A stretch of DNA of 62,828 bases, taken from the NCBI GenBank assembly GCA_003576705.1, contig QOZS01000034.1:1-62828 (forward strand), given 5' to 3'. A model generated the notes under the pieces. That model was not told the origin of the DNA. It did not search any database and saw only the letters and a program-made list of their open reading frames with translations. Of the stretch, positions 17,274-24,764 are shown one piece after another (the first letter of the stretch is position 1; each line of letters opens with the position of its first letter). This DNA is from Desertibaculum subflavum. Its GTDB lineage: Bacteria > Pseudomonadota > Alphaproteobacteria > Ferrovibrionales > Ferrovibrionaceae. The position numbers and the translations under genes were made by a program.

Positions 17274-18296
17274 CTATTCGTTGCCGCCGGAAAGCATCCG
17301 GTCGAACGGGCCGGTATAGCCGAACATGCCGACCTGGCCGCCGGTGTGGATGAAGAGGACGTTCTCGGCCCCCTTGAAGTGCCCCTTGCGCACCAGGTCG
17401 ATCAGGCCGGCGGCCCCCTTGCCGGTATAGACCGGGTCGAGCACCAGGCCTTCGGCGCGGGCGAACAGCTTCATGGCCTCGTACATGCCGTCGGTCGGCA
17501 CGCCATAGCCGGCGCCGACATAGTCGCTGTTCGCCGCCACCGCGTTCTTCGCCACGGCGCCCTTGAGGCCCATGAAATCGGCTGTCGCCTCGACCAGCTT
17601 GTAGACGTTCGCCTCCTGAGCCTCCTTCGGCGCGCGCACGCTGATGCCCAGGACTGGGATGCCGGTGCGCGCCGCCTCCAACCCGACGACCAATCCTGCC
17701 TGCGTCCCGGTCGAGCCGGTGGCATGCACGACATGGTCGAGCTTGAGCCCCATCGAATTGGCCTGGTCGAGCAGCTCCAGCGCACAGGCGACATAGCCGA
17801 GCGCGCCGACCGGATTGGAGCCGCCCCCCGGGATGATATAGGGCCGCTTGCCCTTGGCCTTCAGTGCCTCGGCACGTTTCGTCATCGCCGCGTTCATGTC
17901 GGTGCCGCCGGGAAACTCGGTCAGGCTGGCGCCGAACAGCCGGTCCATCAGCACGTTGCCGGAGGTGGTGTAGTCGCGGTCGGTCGAGCTAGTGCGATTC
18001 TCCAGCAGGATGTCGCAGGCGATTCCGAGCTTGGCCGCGATCGCCGCGGTCTGCCGCGCGTGGTTGGATTGCGTGGCACCCTGCGTGATGACGACGTCGG
18101 CCTTCTGCGCGACGGCATCGGCCATCAGGAACTCGAGCTTGCGCGTCTTGTTGCCGCCGGTGGCAAGGCCGGTGCAGTCGTCGCGCTTGACCCAGAGGCG
18201 CGGGCCGCCGAGCAGGCGCGAGAGATTGTCCATCGGCTCGATCGGCGTCGGCAGATGGGCGAAGCGAAGGCGCGGATAGCGGGCAAGATGCATCAT
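17274..18296 (-). CDS. D-cysteine desulfhydrase / ACC deaminase family PLP enzyme
   Basis: This encodes a 340-residue fold-type II PLP enzyme. The Schiff-base Lys lies in GGNKTRKLEFL, the classic motif of D-cysteine desulfhydrase, ACC deaminase and L-cysteate sulfo-lyase (CuyA); PGGGSNPVGALGY and HATGSTGTQAG follow as phosphate-binding loops. Family enzymes carry out beta-elimination, releasing sulfide, sulfite or halide plus ammonia and pyruvate. D-cysteine, 3-chloro-D-alanine and L-cysteate are known substrates in the family. It starts directly after the racemase stop with no gap. The neighbours favour D-amino acid or sulfo-amino acid breakdown, but the exact substrate is open. The ATG at 18293 is an alternative start. 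Confidence 0.88.
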   Translation of the reverse strand: MMHLARYPRLRFAHLPTPIEPMDNLSRLLGGPRLWVKRDDCTGLATGGNKTRKLEFLMADAVAQKADVVITQGATQSNHARQTAAIAAKLGIACDILLENRTSSTDRDYTTSGNVLMDRLFGASLTEFPGGTDMNAAMTKRAEALKAKGKRPYIIPGGGSNPVGALGYVACALELLDQANSMGLKLDHVVHATGSTGTQAGLVVGLEAARTGIPVLGISVRAPKEAQEANVYKLVEATADFMGLKGAVAKNAVAANSDYVGAGYGVPTDGMYEAMKLFARAEGLVLDPVYTGKGAAGLIDLVRKGHFKGAENVLFIHTGGQVGMFGYTGPFDRMLSGGNE

Positions 18297-19034
18297 CTAG
18301 GCGGCAGGCCTCGTCTGTGTTGGAAGCAAGAGCTCGTGCCGCGCATAGGCGACGGCGCGGCGGGCGAGAAGGTCGGTGGCGTCGAGCAGCGGCCGGCTCA
18401 GCGCGTTCGGCGCCAGGACCAGCGGCACCTCGGTGCAGCCGGCGACGATGGCTTCCGCGCCTTGCGCGATCAGCGCCTCGCCGACCTGGCGCATGCCCTC
18501 GGCCACCGCGGCGCCGGTATCGCCGGCCTTGATGCGATAGACGAGGTCCATGAACCGTGCGCGCAGATCGCCTTCCGGCACCAGGCAGCGGAGGCCGCGC
18601 GCCTTCAGCGCGGCCTGATAGAGCCCGGCATCGACGCAGCCGGCGGCGGCGATCACGCCGATCGCACCGGCGCCGCCGAAGCGGCGCGCCACCTCGTCGG
18701 CGGTCTCCTCGATCATGCTGACGAAGGGCACGGGGCAGGCGCTGCGGATCTCGCGCTCGAAGGCATGCGCGGTGTTGCAGGCCATGACGATGAAATCGGC
18801 GCCAGCGCGGGCAAGGCCGCGCGCCGCCTCGGCGAGCGCGGGCGCCGGCGACGGGCCCTTGCCGGCGATGGCGTCGTTGCGGTTCGGCACTTTCGGATTG
18901 TTGTCGATCAGGATGCGCAGATGCTCCTGGTCGGTCCGGGCCGGCGTCGCCTTGACCAGCTTGGCGAAGAAATCCACCGCGGCCTCGGGCCCGAGGCCGC
19001 CGATCACGCCGATCGTGAGGTCGCGTTCGGTCAT
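18297..19034 (-). CDS. Aspartate/glutamate racemase family protein
   Basis: This encodes a 245-residue cofactor-independent racemase of the Asp/Glu/hydantoin family. The N-terminus GVIGGLGPEAAVDFF is typical, and both catalytic cysteines are present (MACNTAH and AGCTEVPL), so it should be active. Family members invert amino acids at the alpha carbon by a two-base mechanism. Adjacency to a D-amino-acid-type PLP lyase (no gap) and to a HAD-type hydrolase gene (3-base gap) suggests it converts an amino acid to the enantiomer used by the lyase. It is not the usual MurI glutamate racemase, which has a different N-terminus. Confidence 0.9.
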   Translation of the reverse strand: MTERDLTIGVIGGLGPEAAVDFFAKLVKATPARTDQEHLRILIDNNPKVPNRNDAIAGKGPSPAPALAEAARGLARAGADFIVMACNTAHAFEREIRSACPVPFVSMIEETADEVARRFGGAGAIGVIAAAGCVDAGLYQAALKARGLRCLVPEGDLRARFMDLVYRIKAGDTGAAVAEGMRQVGEALIAQGAEAIVAGCTEVPLVLAPNALSRPLLDATDLLARRAVAYARHELLLPTQTRPAA

Positions 19035-19037
19035 CCC

Positions 19038-19766
19038 TCAATCACAGCCGAGCTTGTCGGCAAGCTCAAGGAAGCTTGCGGCGCCGATATCGATGCCGTC
19101 CGCCGGCGCGAGGTCGAAATTCTTGACGCCGCGGCCGAACTCGTCGGGCCGCGCGACGAAGGCGGTTTTCATGCCCTGGCGCTTCGCGGCCAGCAAGTCG
19201 TTATTGTGCGCCGCCACCATCATGCATTCGTCGGGCGGCAGGCCCAGCATGGCACAGGCCTCCGTATAGGCGGCCGGCGCCGGCTTGTAGTGCCGTACCA
19301 CCTCGGCGCCCAGGATCGTGTCCCAGGGCAGGCCGGCGCGCTTCGCCATATTGACCATCAGCGCGACGTTGCCGTTCGACTGCGTGGCAATGATGAATTT
19401 CGACTTCAGGCGGGTCAGCCCGGCCACCGTGTCGGGCCAGGGATCCAGCCGGTGCCAGGCGCGGTTCAGCTCTTCGAGCTCGGGCCAGGCGACGCCTTCG
19501 ATGCCGAATTGCTGCAGCACCTTCTCCAGATTCTCCCGGTGCAGCACGTCGAGCTTCACGAACGGCCGCCGCCCGCTGCGGATCTCTTCCATCGCCGGCT
19601 GATAGAGGCCGCGCCAGGCATCGGCGAAGGCCTCGCCGTCGATCGCAGAGCCACGCCTCGCCGCGAAGGCGCGCGCCTCGCGCGCGATGCTGCTGCGCCA
19701 ATCGACCACGGTGCCGAACACGTCGAACAGCAGCGCCTTGACCTCGCCGCGATCCGCTGCCGCCAT
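19038..19766 (-). CDS. HAD-family hydrolase, haloacid dehalogenase type II-like
   Basis: This encodes a 242-residue HAD hydrolase. The nucleophile motif is ALLFDVFGTVVDWR, like (S)-2-haloacid dehalogenases. ATQSNGN provides motif II, HYKPAP the Lys of motif III, and MVAAHNNDLLAAK the last motif, where classic dehalogenases usually have SSNxWD. The type II group removes halide from 2-haloalkanoates by an ester intermediate; some members are phosphatases. The start at 19766 has a GGGAGGGAG ribosome binding site just upstream. It is the first gene of the HAD-racemase-PLP lyase operon. Together with a family able to use 3-chloro-D-alanine this hints at halogenated or sulfonated substrates, which is only inference. 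Confidence 0.85.
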   Translation of the reverse strand: MAAADRGEVKALLFDVFGTVVDWRSSIAREARAFAARRGSAIDGEAFADAWRGLYQPAMEEIRSGRRPFVKLDVLHRENLEKVLQQFGIEGVAWPELEELNRAWHRLDPWPDTVAGLTRLKSKFIIATQSNGNVALMVNMAKRAGLPWDTILGAEVVRHYKPAPAAYTEACAMLGLPPDECMMVAAHNNDLLAAKRQGMKTAFVARPDEFGRGVKNFDLAPADGIDIGAASFLELADKLGCD

Positions 19767-19786
19767 GGCTCCCTCCCCGCAAGCGC

Positions 19787-19811
19787 GAAGGGGGCCTCTC
19801 CGGCCCCCTTC
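19787..19811 (-). terminator. Strong hairpin after the peroxiredoxin gene
   Basis: A perfect ten-pair stem GAAGGGGGCC/GGCCCCCTTC with a five-base loop lies 22 bases beyond the peroxiredoxin stop and 20 bases before the HAD start, both on the minus strand. Its position and strength fit a transcription terminator that isolates the HAD operon, but there is no T-run after it. Confidence 0.5.
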
Positions 19812-19833
19812 GTTCACCGATCGAACGCGCCGA

Positions 19834-20316
19834 TCAGAGATTCTTCAGCATGTGCTCGACGCTCGACACCTCGAAGGCGCCCGGCGCCTCGACGAAGAGC
19901 TGCTTCACCACGCCGTCGTCGATCAGCATGGCATAGCGCTGCGAGCGCTCGCCCATGCCGAACTTGGAGCCGTCCATCTGCAGGCCGACCTTCTTGGTGA
20001 AGTCGGCATTGCCGTCGGCCAGCATCACGACGTTGTCGCCGGCGCTCTGCTGCTTGCCCCAGGCATCCATCACGAAGGCATCGTTGACCGAGAGGCAGGC
20101 GATGGTGTCGACGCCCTTGGCCTTGAGCTCGCCGGCCTTCTGCACGAAGCCCGGCAGATGCTTGGCCGAGCAGGTCGGCGTGAAGGCGCCCGGCAGCGCG
20201 AACAGCACCGCCTTCTTGCCCTTGAAGAAATCCGGGGTCTTCACCTCGGTGATGCCGCTATCGGTCTTCAGGCGCAGCGAAGCTTCCGGGAGCTTGTCCC
20301 CTACCTTGATCGTCAT
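19834..20316 (-). CDS. Peroxiredoxin, Prx5/PMP20 type
   Basis: This encodes a 160-residue cytosolic peroxiredoxin of the Prx5 subfamily. The peroxidatic Cys is Cys49 in LPGAFTPTCS, with the conserved Pro and Thr, and the resolving arrangement is atypical 2-Cys or 1-Cys. The SVNDAFVMDAWGK stretch and the late ERSQRYAMLIDDG strand are family markers. It reduces hydrogen peroxide and alkyl hydroperoxides using thioredoxin, glutaredoxin or glutathione. It appears to be transcribed alone. The DsbD-like gene upstream on the same strand ends 100 bases before its ATG. Confidence 0.94.
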   Translation of the reverse strand: MTIKVGDKLPEASLRLKTDSGITEVKTPDFFKGKKAVLFALPGAFTPTCSAKHLPGFVQKAGELKAKGVDTIACLSVNDAFVMDAWGKQQSAGDNVVMLADGNADFTKKVGLQMDGSKFGMGERSQRYAMLIDDGVVKQLFVEAPGAFEVSSVEHMLKNL

Positions 20317-20416
20317 CGTCTTCCCCTGAGTTTGCGGCCCCAGGCACCACGCCGGGCGGCCGGTTGAGCTTTCGTCGGGGCGGACGTTACCACCGGGGCC
20401 GGTTGGCGAAAACCCG

Positions 20417-21256
20417 TCACGGGAAGGGTACCGTCGCCCGCCGCTCGAAGGCGCGGCTGCCGTCTACGAATGTCAGGACCAGCTGGGAGGTTCCCGCCGC
20501 CAGGCCTTCGACCGGAATCTCGAACCGGACCTTGTGCCGGTCGGCGCCGAGCATGGCGACCGTCGTCCCGAAGCGGGCCTCGCGCGGCCCCTCGACGAAC
20601 AGATCCGGCGCCGTCAGCGCTTCGGTACTCTCCGCCTCGACCGTGAGCTTGCCGTCCCGCAGGGCCACCTGGGTCAGGCGCCACGCCGCCTCGCCGCCGC
20701 GATCCGGCACCCGGGCGAGCGCGGCGCGGATGCGCTCGGCCGCCCCCGGCGCATGCCAGCCGGCCGGCGGCACTGCGAGCGTCAGCACGGCCTCGTCCGG
20801 AATGCAGATCTCGCGGCAGACCCCGTAGGCGACGCGCACGCGCAACATGGTGTTCGCCCGCGGATCGTCGAGCGCGAGTGCCGCCGGAAAGGTCACCTCG
20901 CCGCCATACCCGACCGTGTCCACGTTCCAGATACGCGCCCGCTTCGGCCGCGGCCAGCGGGTTTCGGCGGCGCGCAGGTTGGCGGAGCCTGACCAATCGA
21001 TGGTGGTGGGGACGCCGGCTTCGCCGGGCGAGCGCCAATAGATCTTCCAGCCCGGGTCGAGGCGGAGCTCGACCGCCGCCCAGGGAACCCGTTCGCCCCC
21101 CCGCCCCAGCGCCGCCGCGCTGAGCCGCAGCGCGACATGCGGGCGCTGTTGCCAGTCCGCGGCGTCGCCGGCAACTGCCGGCCCGGCGCCGCCGGCCAGC
21201 CAGGCCGCCGCGCCAACCGCCGCGATCAGGTACGTCGAAGCCCGCATCCTGCCCAC
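20417..21256 (-). CDS. DsbD N-terminal-domain-like periplasmic protein
   Basis: This encodes a 279-residue exported protein with a Sec-type signal ending around AVAGDA. The mature part resembles the immunoglobulin-like N-terminal domain of DsbD (c-type cytochrome/disulfide reductase family), with DPGWKIYWRSPGEAGVPTTIDW and the redox pair in YGVCREICIPDEA. The membrane and thioredoxin domains of full DsbD are missing. In DsbD this domain passes electrons from the membrane part to DsbC/DsbG or CcmG. Here it may be a separate acceptor of reductant, or work with a CcdA-like partner elsewhere. The gene is divergent from yqgE, sharing a 77-base control region. Confidence 0.82.
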   Translation of the reverse strand: MGRMRASTYLIAAVGAAAWLAGGAGPAVAGDAADWQQRPHVALRLSAAALGRGGERVPWAAVELRLDPGWKIYWRSPGEAGVPTTIDWSGSANLRAAETRWPRPKRARIWNVDTVGYGGEVTFPAALALDDPRANTMLRVRVAYGVCREICIPDEAVLTLAVPPAGWHAPGAAERIRAALARVPDRGGEAAWRLTQVALRDGKLTVEAESTEALTAPDLFVEGPREARFGTTVAMLGADRHKVRFEIPVEGLAAGTSQLVLTFVDGSRAFERRATVPFP

Positions 21257-21297
21257 AATAGGGCGGTGACAATGAAGTCCGACTCACAATGTTGTTC

Positions 21298-21326
21298 TTG
21301 CACCGGGGCGCAGCTGACCATATCTC
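21298..21326 (+). promoter_or_regulatory. Candidate promoter of yqgE
   Basis: TTGCAC (21298-21303), a 17-base spacer and TATCTC (21321-21326) lie directly before the ATG at 21334. The predicted transcription start falls on or next to the ATG, so the transcript may be leaderless. No Shine-Dalgarno is visible in front of this ATG. Confidence 0.4.
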
Positions 21327-21333
21327 ATAGCGC

Positions 21334-21909
21334 ATGGTGGAGACGGAACAGCAGAGCGGCTATTTCGGCGGCCAGTTCCTGATCGCGATGCCGACCATGC
21401 CCGACCCGCGTTTCGAGCGGTCGGTGATCTATATGTTGTCCCATTCGGCGCAGAGCGCCATGGGCATCGTGGTGAACAAGCCGTTGCCGAATATCAGCTT
21501 CAAGGAGCTGGCCGGGCAGCTCGGCATCGAGAAGATCCGGCGCAAGGCGACCTTGCCGGTGCATTTCGGCGGCCCGGTGGAGCAGGGCCGCGGCTTCGTG
21601 CTGCATTCGACGGATTACGTCCGTGAAGCGACCATCAAGTTCGACGACACGCTGGCCTTGACCGCCACCATCGACGTGCTGAAGGCCATCGCCGAGGGCG
21701 ACGGGCCGCAGCGCTGCATCCTGGCGCTCGGCTATGCCGGCTGGGCACCGGGCCAGCTCGATGCGGAGATCCAGCAGAACAGCTGGCTCACCTGCCCGCT
21801 GGACCGCGAGATCCTGTTCGACGGCGACGACGGCAACAAGTGGACGCGCGCCATCGGCAAGCTCGGCATCGATCCGAGCTTCCTCACCGGCCAGGCCGGA
21901 CACGCCTGA
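21334..21909 (+). CDS. yqgE: YqgE/AlgH family protein
   Basis: This encodes a 191-residue protein of the YqgE/AlgH family (DUF179), close to typical length. Family signatures are visible: FLIAMPTMPDPRFERSVIYML near the N-terminus, GIVVNKPL, HFGGPVE and LGYAGWAPGQLDAEI. The biochemical function is not settled; AlgH was first noticed in alginate regulation in Pseudomonas. Translation probably starts at 21334 without a ribosome binding site. The next gene is convergent (stop at 21926). Confidence 0.93.
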   Translation: MVETEQQSGYFGGQFLIAMPTMPDPRFERSVIYMLSHSAQSAMGIVVNKPLPNISFKELAGQLGIEKIRRKATLPVHFGGPVEQGRGFVLHSTDYVREATIKFDDTLALTATIDVLKAIAEGDGPQRCILALGYAGWAPGQLDAEIQQNSWLTCPLDREILFDGDDGNKWTRAIGKLGIDPSFLTGQAGHA

Positions 21910-21925
21910 ATTTTAGGCGGCGAAG

Positions 21926-22150
21926 CTAGGCTTCCCCGGCGGGAAGCCACGTATAGCGCTTGGGGTCGAGCAGCACCTCCAGCGCGATGGTCCGCACCGT
22001 CACGCTCTGGTCCAGCGCCTGCAGCTCCACATGCGGATGCGGGTCGAGCGCACCTGCCTCGAAGACCCGCCGGATCACCCAGATGGGCCGTTTCGCCGTG
22101 GTGCTGATGTAGCGCTGGCCCGGCTCTACGATCGGTTTTCTTTTTGCCAT
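21926..22150 (-). CDS. Small hypothetical protein
   Basis: This encodes a 74-residue basic protein beginning MAKRKPIVEPGQRYI, predicted to fold as a few strands (ISTTAKRPIWVIRRVFE) with no membrane segment or Cys pair. I do not recognise the family. The start at 22150 is preferred because upstream codons overlap the control region of the divergent Asp-box gene. It converges with yqgE, with a gap of 16 bases. Confidence 0.65.
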   Translation of the reverse strand: MAKRKPIVEPGQRYISTTAKRPIWVIRRVFEAGALDPHPHVELQALDQSVTVRTIALEVLLDPKRYTWLPAGEA

Positions 22151-22271
22151 TCTGCCGACTTGCGAACCCCGCCACGCACCGGTTTCCTTGCCCGCCGGCA
22201 TTCTGTTGACCCTTGCCCGCGGACGGCGCGAGGATAGCGCAAGGTCGCCCAAAGAGCGAGGGGAGGAAATC

Positions 22272-23237
22272 ATGGCCGTCAGGCTGTGCGTCGGCACGGT
22301 GGGCCAGTCCGCCTGGTTCAGCGAGGATGGCGGCGAAAGCTGGGAACGTCCCTATATCGAGTCCGGCCTCTACCTCGAGGCGCGAATCTGGGCGCTGTCC
22401 GATCACCCGGCCGAACCCGGCCGGCTGCTGGCCGGCACCGATCGCGGCCTCCATGCCTGGGATTGGGGCCGGCATCGCTGGACGCATCTCGCCTCGCCGC
22501 TGGACGATCTGCATGTCTGGACCCTGGCCCGGCATCCGCATGACCCGAAGGTGATCTATGCCGGCACGCACCCGGCCGGCGTGTTCCGTTCGCGCGATGG
22601 CGGTGCGAGCTGGCAGCGGCTGCCGACCGCCTTCGCCGAGCAATGCATCTTCGTCGGCCAGCCGCGGGTCACGCGGCTGCGCCTCGATCCCGACGATCCG
22701 GATGTGGTCTGGGCCGGCGTCGAGATCGACGGGCTGTGGCGCGGCAGCGCCGGCGGCACGCGCTGGGACAAGGTGAGCGAGGGCCTGATCTCGCAGGACG
22801 TGCACGATTTCGCCATCCTCAGCCGGGCCAACCGGCGGACCCTGTTCGTGACCACCAACAAGGGCTTCGCAGTCAGCGAGGACGAGGGCGCGAGCTGGCG
22901 CCAGCAGGTGCTGGATTCGCCCTGGCAGTACACCCGCGCGGTGGCGCCGCGGGCGGACGGGGCGCGCTGGTTCCTGACCAACGGCAACGGCCCGCCCGGC
23001 TCGACCGGCCGGCTGCTGGCCAGCGACAATCTCGGCGCCAGCTGGCGCGATGCCGGCCTGCCCGGCCGGCTCAACTCGACCCCCTGGTGCATTTCCACCA
23101 ATCCTGCCGATCCGCAGCATATCTACGTCGCCAGCAATCTCGGCCAGCTCTACGAGAGCCGGGATGGCGGCGATCGATGGCGCAAGCTGGAGCGCGAGCT
23201 CGGCGAGGTGCGCGCCATGCTCTGGCAGGCCGCCTGA
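22272..23237 (+). CDS. Asp-box (BNR) repeat beta-propeller protein
   Basis: This encodes a 321-residue protein with at least five Asp-box motifs of the form S-x-D-x-G-x-x-W (for example FSEDGGESW, RSRDGGASW, VSEDEGASW, ASDNLGASW, ESRDGGDRW). These mark the blades of a sialidase/photosystem assembly/sortilin-like propeller. There is no signal peptide and no evident sialidase catalytic Arg triad, so it is more likely a cytoplasmic binding or scaffold propeller than an exo-sialidase, despite common labels. The start at 22272 has a good GGGAGG site seven bases upstream. Function unknown. Confidence 0.85.
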   Translation: MAVRLCVGTVGQSAWFSEDGGESWERPYIESGLYLEARIWALSDHPAEPGRLLAGTDRGLHAWDWGRHRWTHLASPLDDLHVWTLARHPHDPKVIYAGTHPAGVFRSRDGGASWQRLPTAFAEQCIFVGQPRVTRLRLDPDDPDVVWAGVEIDGLWRGSAGGTRWDKVSEGLISQDVHDFAILSRANRRTLFVTTNKGFAVSEDEGASWRQQVLDSPWQYTRAVAPRADGARWFLTNGNGPPGSTGRLLASDNLGASWRDAGLPGRLNSTPWCISTNPADPQHIYVASNLGQLYESRDGGDRWRKLERELGEVRAMLWQAA

Positions 23238-23333
23238 CGAGACCTGTCGCCCCCCCCTTGTCATCGCGGCGTGGCTGGTGTCTACCGGGATCGAGGAGAC
23301 CCGAATCGGTGTCGGCCGCAAGTTGGGGGGCGG

Positions 23334-24764
23334 ATGGGGGTTGCAAGAGCGGGCGTCGTCGCCGCATTGGCGCTGACCCTTCCTTGCGCTGCCGCGGCGC
23401 AGGGCATCCAGCCCAATCCCGAGCGCGAACCGGCCCGCACCATCGAGACCCAGCGCGAGAGCGAGGCTGCGGCGCAAGCCGCCGCGCAGGCCGACGATCT
23501 CGGCCCGCCGGTCAGCTACGACCAGCTGCTGGCGGCGCCGGACGACGTGGCGCTCAACCTGCGCTATGTCGAACAGCAGCTGCGCGCCGGCAATGTGCGC
23601 GGCGCGCTGGCGGCCCTGGAGCGGGTGCTGGCGCTGCAGCCCGACAATGCCCGCGCCCGGCTGCTCTATGCGCTGGTGCTGCTCCGCCTCGACAACCTGG
23701 TCGAGGCCGAGCGCGAGCTGCTGGCCGTACGGCCGCTGCCGATGCCGGACAGCCTGCGCGCCGAGATCGACCGCTACCTCGCGCAGATCGAGCAGCGGCG
23801 CAAGGTGACGCGCTTTACGGCCAGCCTTTCGCTCGGCGGCCACTACGACACCAATCGCGACGCGGCGCCGGCCAGCGGCCGCATCCGCGCGGTCGGCATC
23901 AACAGCGACACATCGAAGGCCGAGGACGACTTCGGCATCCTCGGCATCGGCACCATCGAGGTGCATCACGATCTCGGCCTGCAGGCGAAGCACGACCTGT
24001 TCGGCCGCGTCTCCTTCCTGTGGGACGAGCAGATCCAGCTGCCGCAACAGGACCTGCAGGCGCTGTTCCTGGAAGCCGGCGGCACCTGGCGCGACCCCGA
24101 CGTAACGCTGATCCCGAGCCTGACCTACAGCCGGCTCCGCCTCAACCGCGACGACTACCTGCAGGCGATCGGCGCCAAGCTCCGGGTCGAGCATCGGGTC
24201 GACGCGGCTGCCCAGGTCTTTGCCGAGGCGCATCTGCAGCAGCAGGATTTCGACTCGGTCAACAATACGGGCCGCAAGAGCGGCGCCGGCATCGAGACCG
24301 CACCGACCGCCTATCTGATGACCGGCCCGCGCTTCGATCTCGATGCCGGCCTTGTCTTCAACCTCGCACCCGAGCACCAGCTGACAGTCTCCGCCGGCTT
24401 CATCGCCAAGGGCGCGCGCGAGGCGCTCCATGCCTATGACGGCGGCAAGCTGCAGGCGACCCATCTCTGGCTGCTCGGCCAGGGCCAGTTCATGATCGGC
24501 TCGCTCAGCTTCGAGCGGCTGATCTACGACGATGTCGATCCGATCGTCGATCCGGAGATCAAGCGGCGCGACAATACCTGGCGCGCACGCATCACCTACG
24601 GCACGCCGCTCGCGGCCATCTTCGGCGACGGCCTGCCGGAAGGGCTCGGCGAACTGGTCTGGACGGCGACGGCGGAGCTCACGGTCGCCGACAGCACGCT
24701 GCCGAACTACACCTACCGCAACTTCCGCCTGCAATCGCTGCTCAGCAAGCGCTGGGAATTCTAG
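23334..24764 (+). CDS. TPR plus outer-membrane barrel protein, Slam (DUF560)-like
   Basis: This encodes a 476-residue exported protein. A signal peptide (ALALTLPCAAAAQ) is followed by an acidic linker, then one or two TPR-like helical hairpins (LAALERVLALQPDNARARLLYALVLLR in part). From about residue 160 it is a beta-barrel of alternating strands, starting SLSLGGHYDTNRD and ending in a C-terminal Phe, as expected for BamA-inserted barrels. The layout matches surface lipoprotein assembly modifiers (Slam/DUF560), which move lipoproteins to the cell surface. No obvious client lipoprotein gene is adjacent. Its TAG stop shares a CTAG with the convergent TauE gene. Confidence 0.8.
   Translation: MGVARAGVVAALALTLPCAAAAQGIQPNPEREPARTIETQRESEAAAQAAAQADDLGPPVSYDQLLAAPDDVALNLRYVEQQLRAGNVRGALAALERVLALQPDNARARLLYALVLLRLDNLVEAERELLAVRPLPMPDSLRAEIDRYLAQIEQRRKVTRFTASLSLGGHYDTNRDAAPASGRIRAVGINSDTSKAEDDFGILGIGTIEVHHDLGLQAKHDLFGRVSFLWDEQIQLPQQDLQALFLEAGGTWRDPDVTLIPSLTYSRLRLNRDDYLQAIGAKLRVEHRVDAAAQVFAEAHLQQQDFDSVNNTGRKSGAGIETAPTAYLMTGPRFDLDAGLVFNLAPEHQLTVSAGFIAKGAREALHAYDGGKLQATHLWLLGQGQFMIGSLSFERLIYDDVDPIVDPEIKRRDNTWRARITYGTPLAAIFGDGLPEGLGELVWTATAELTVADSTLPNYTYRNFRLQSLLSKRWEF

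Noticed and set aside
17346..20000. An 884-codon plus-strand frame opposite the PLP, racemase and HAD genes
   Set aside because: The opposite strand carries three complete enzymes with active-site residues. The antisense translation has no family features.
22272..23237. A sialidase
   Set aside because: Asp-boxes are present but there is no signal peptide, and the catalytic Arg triad and Tyr/Glu pair could not be identified.
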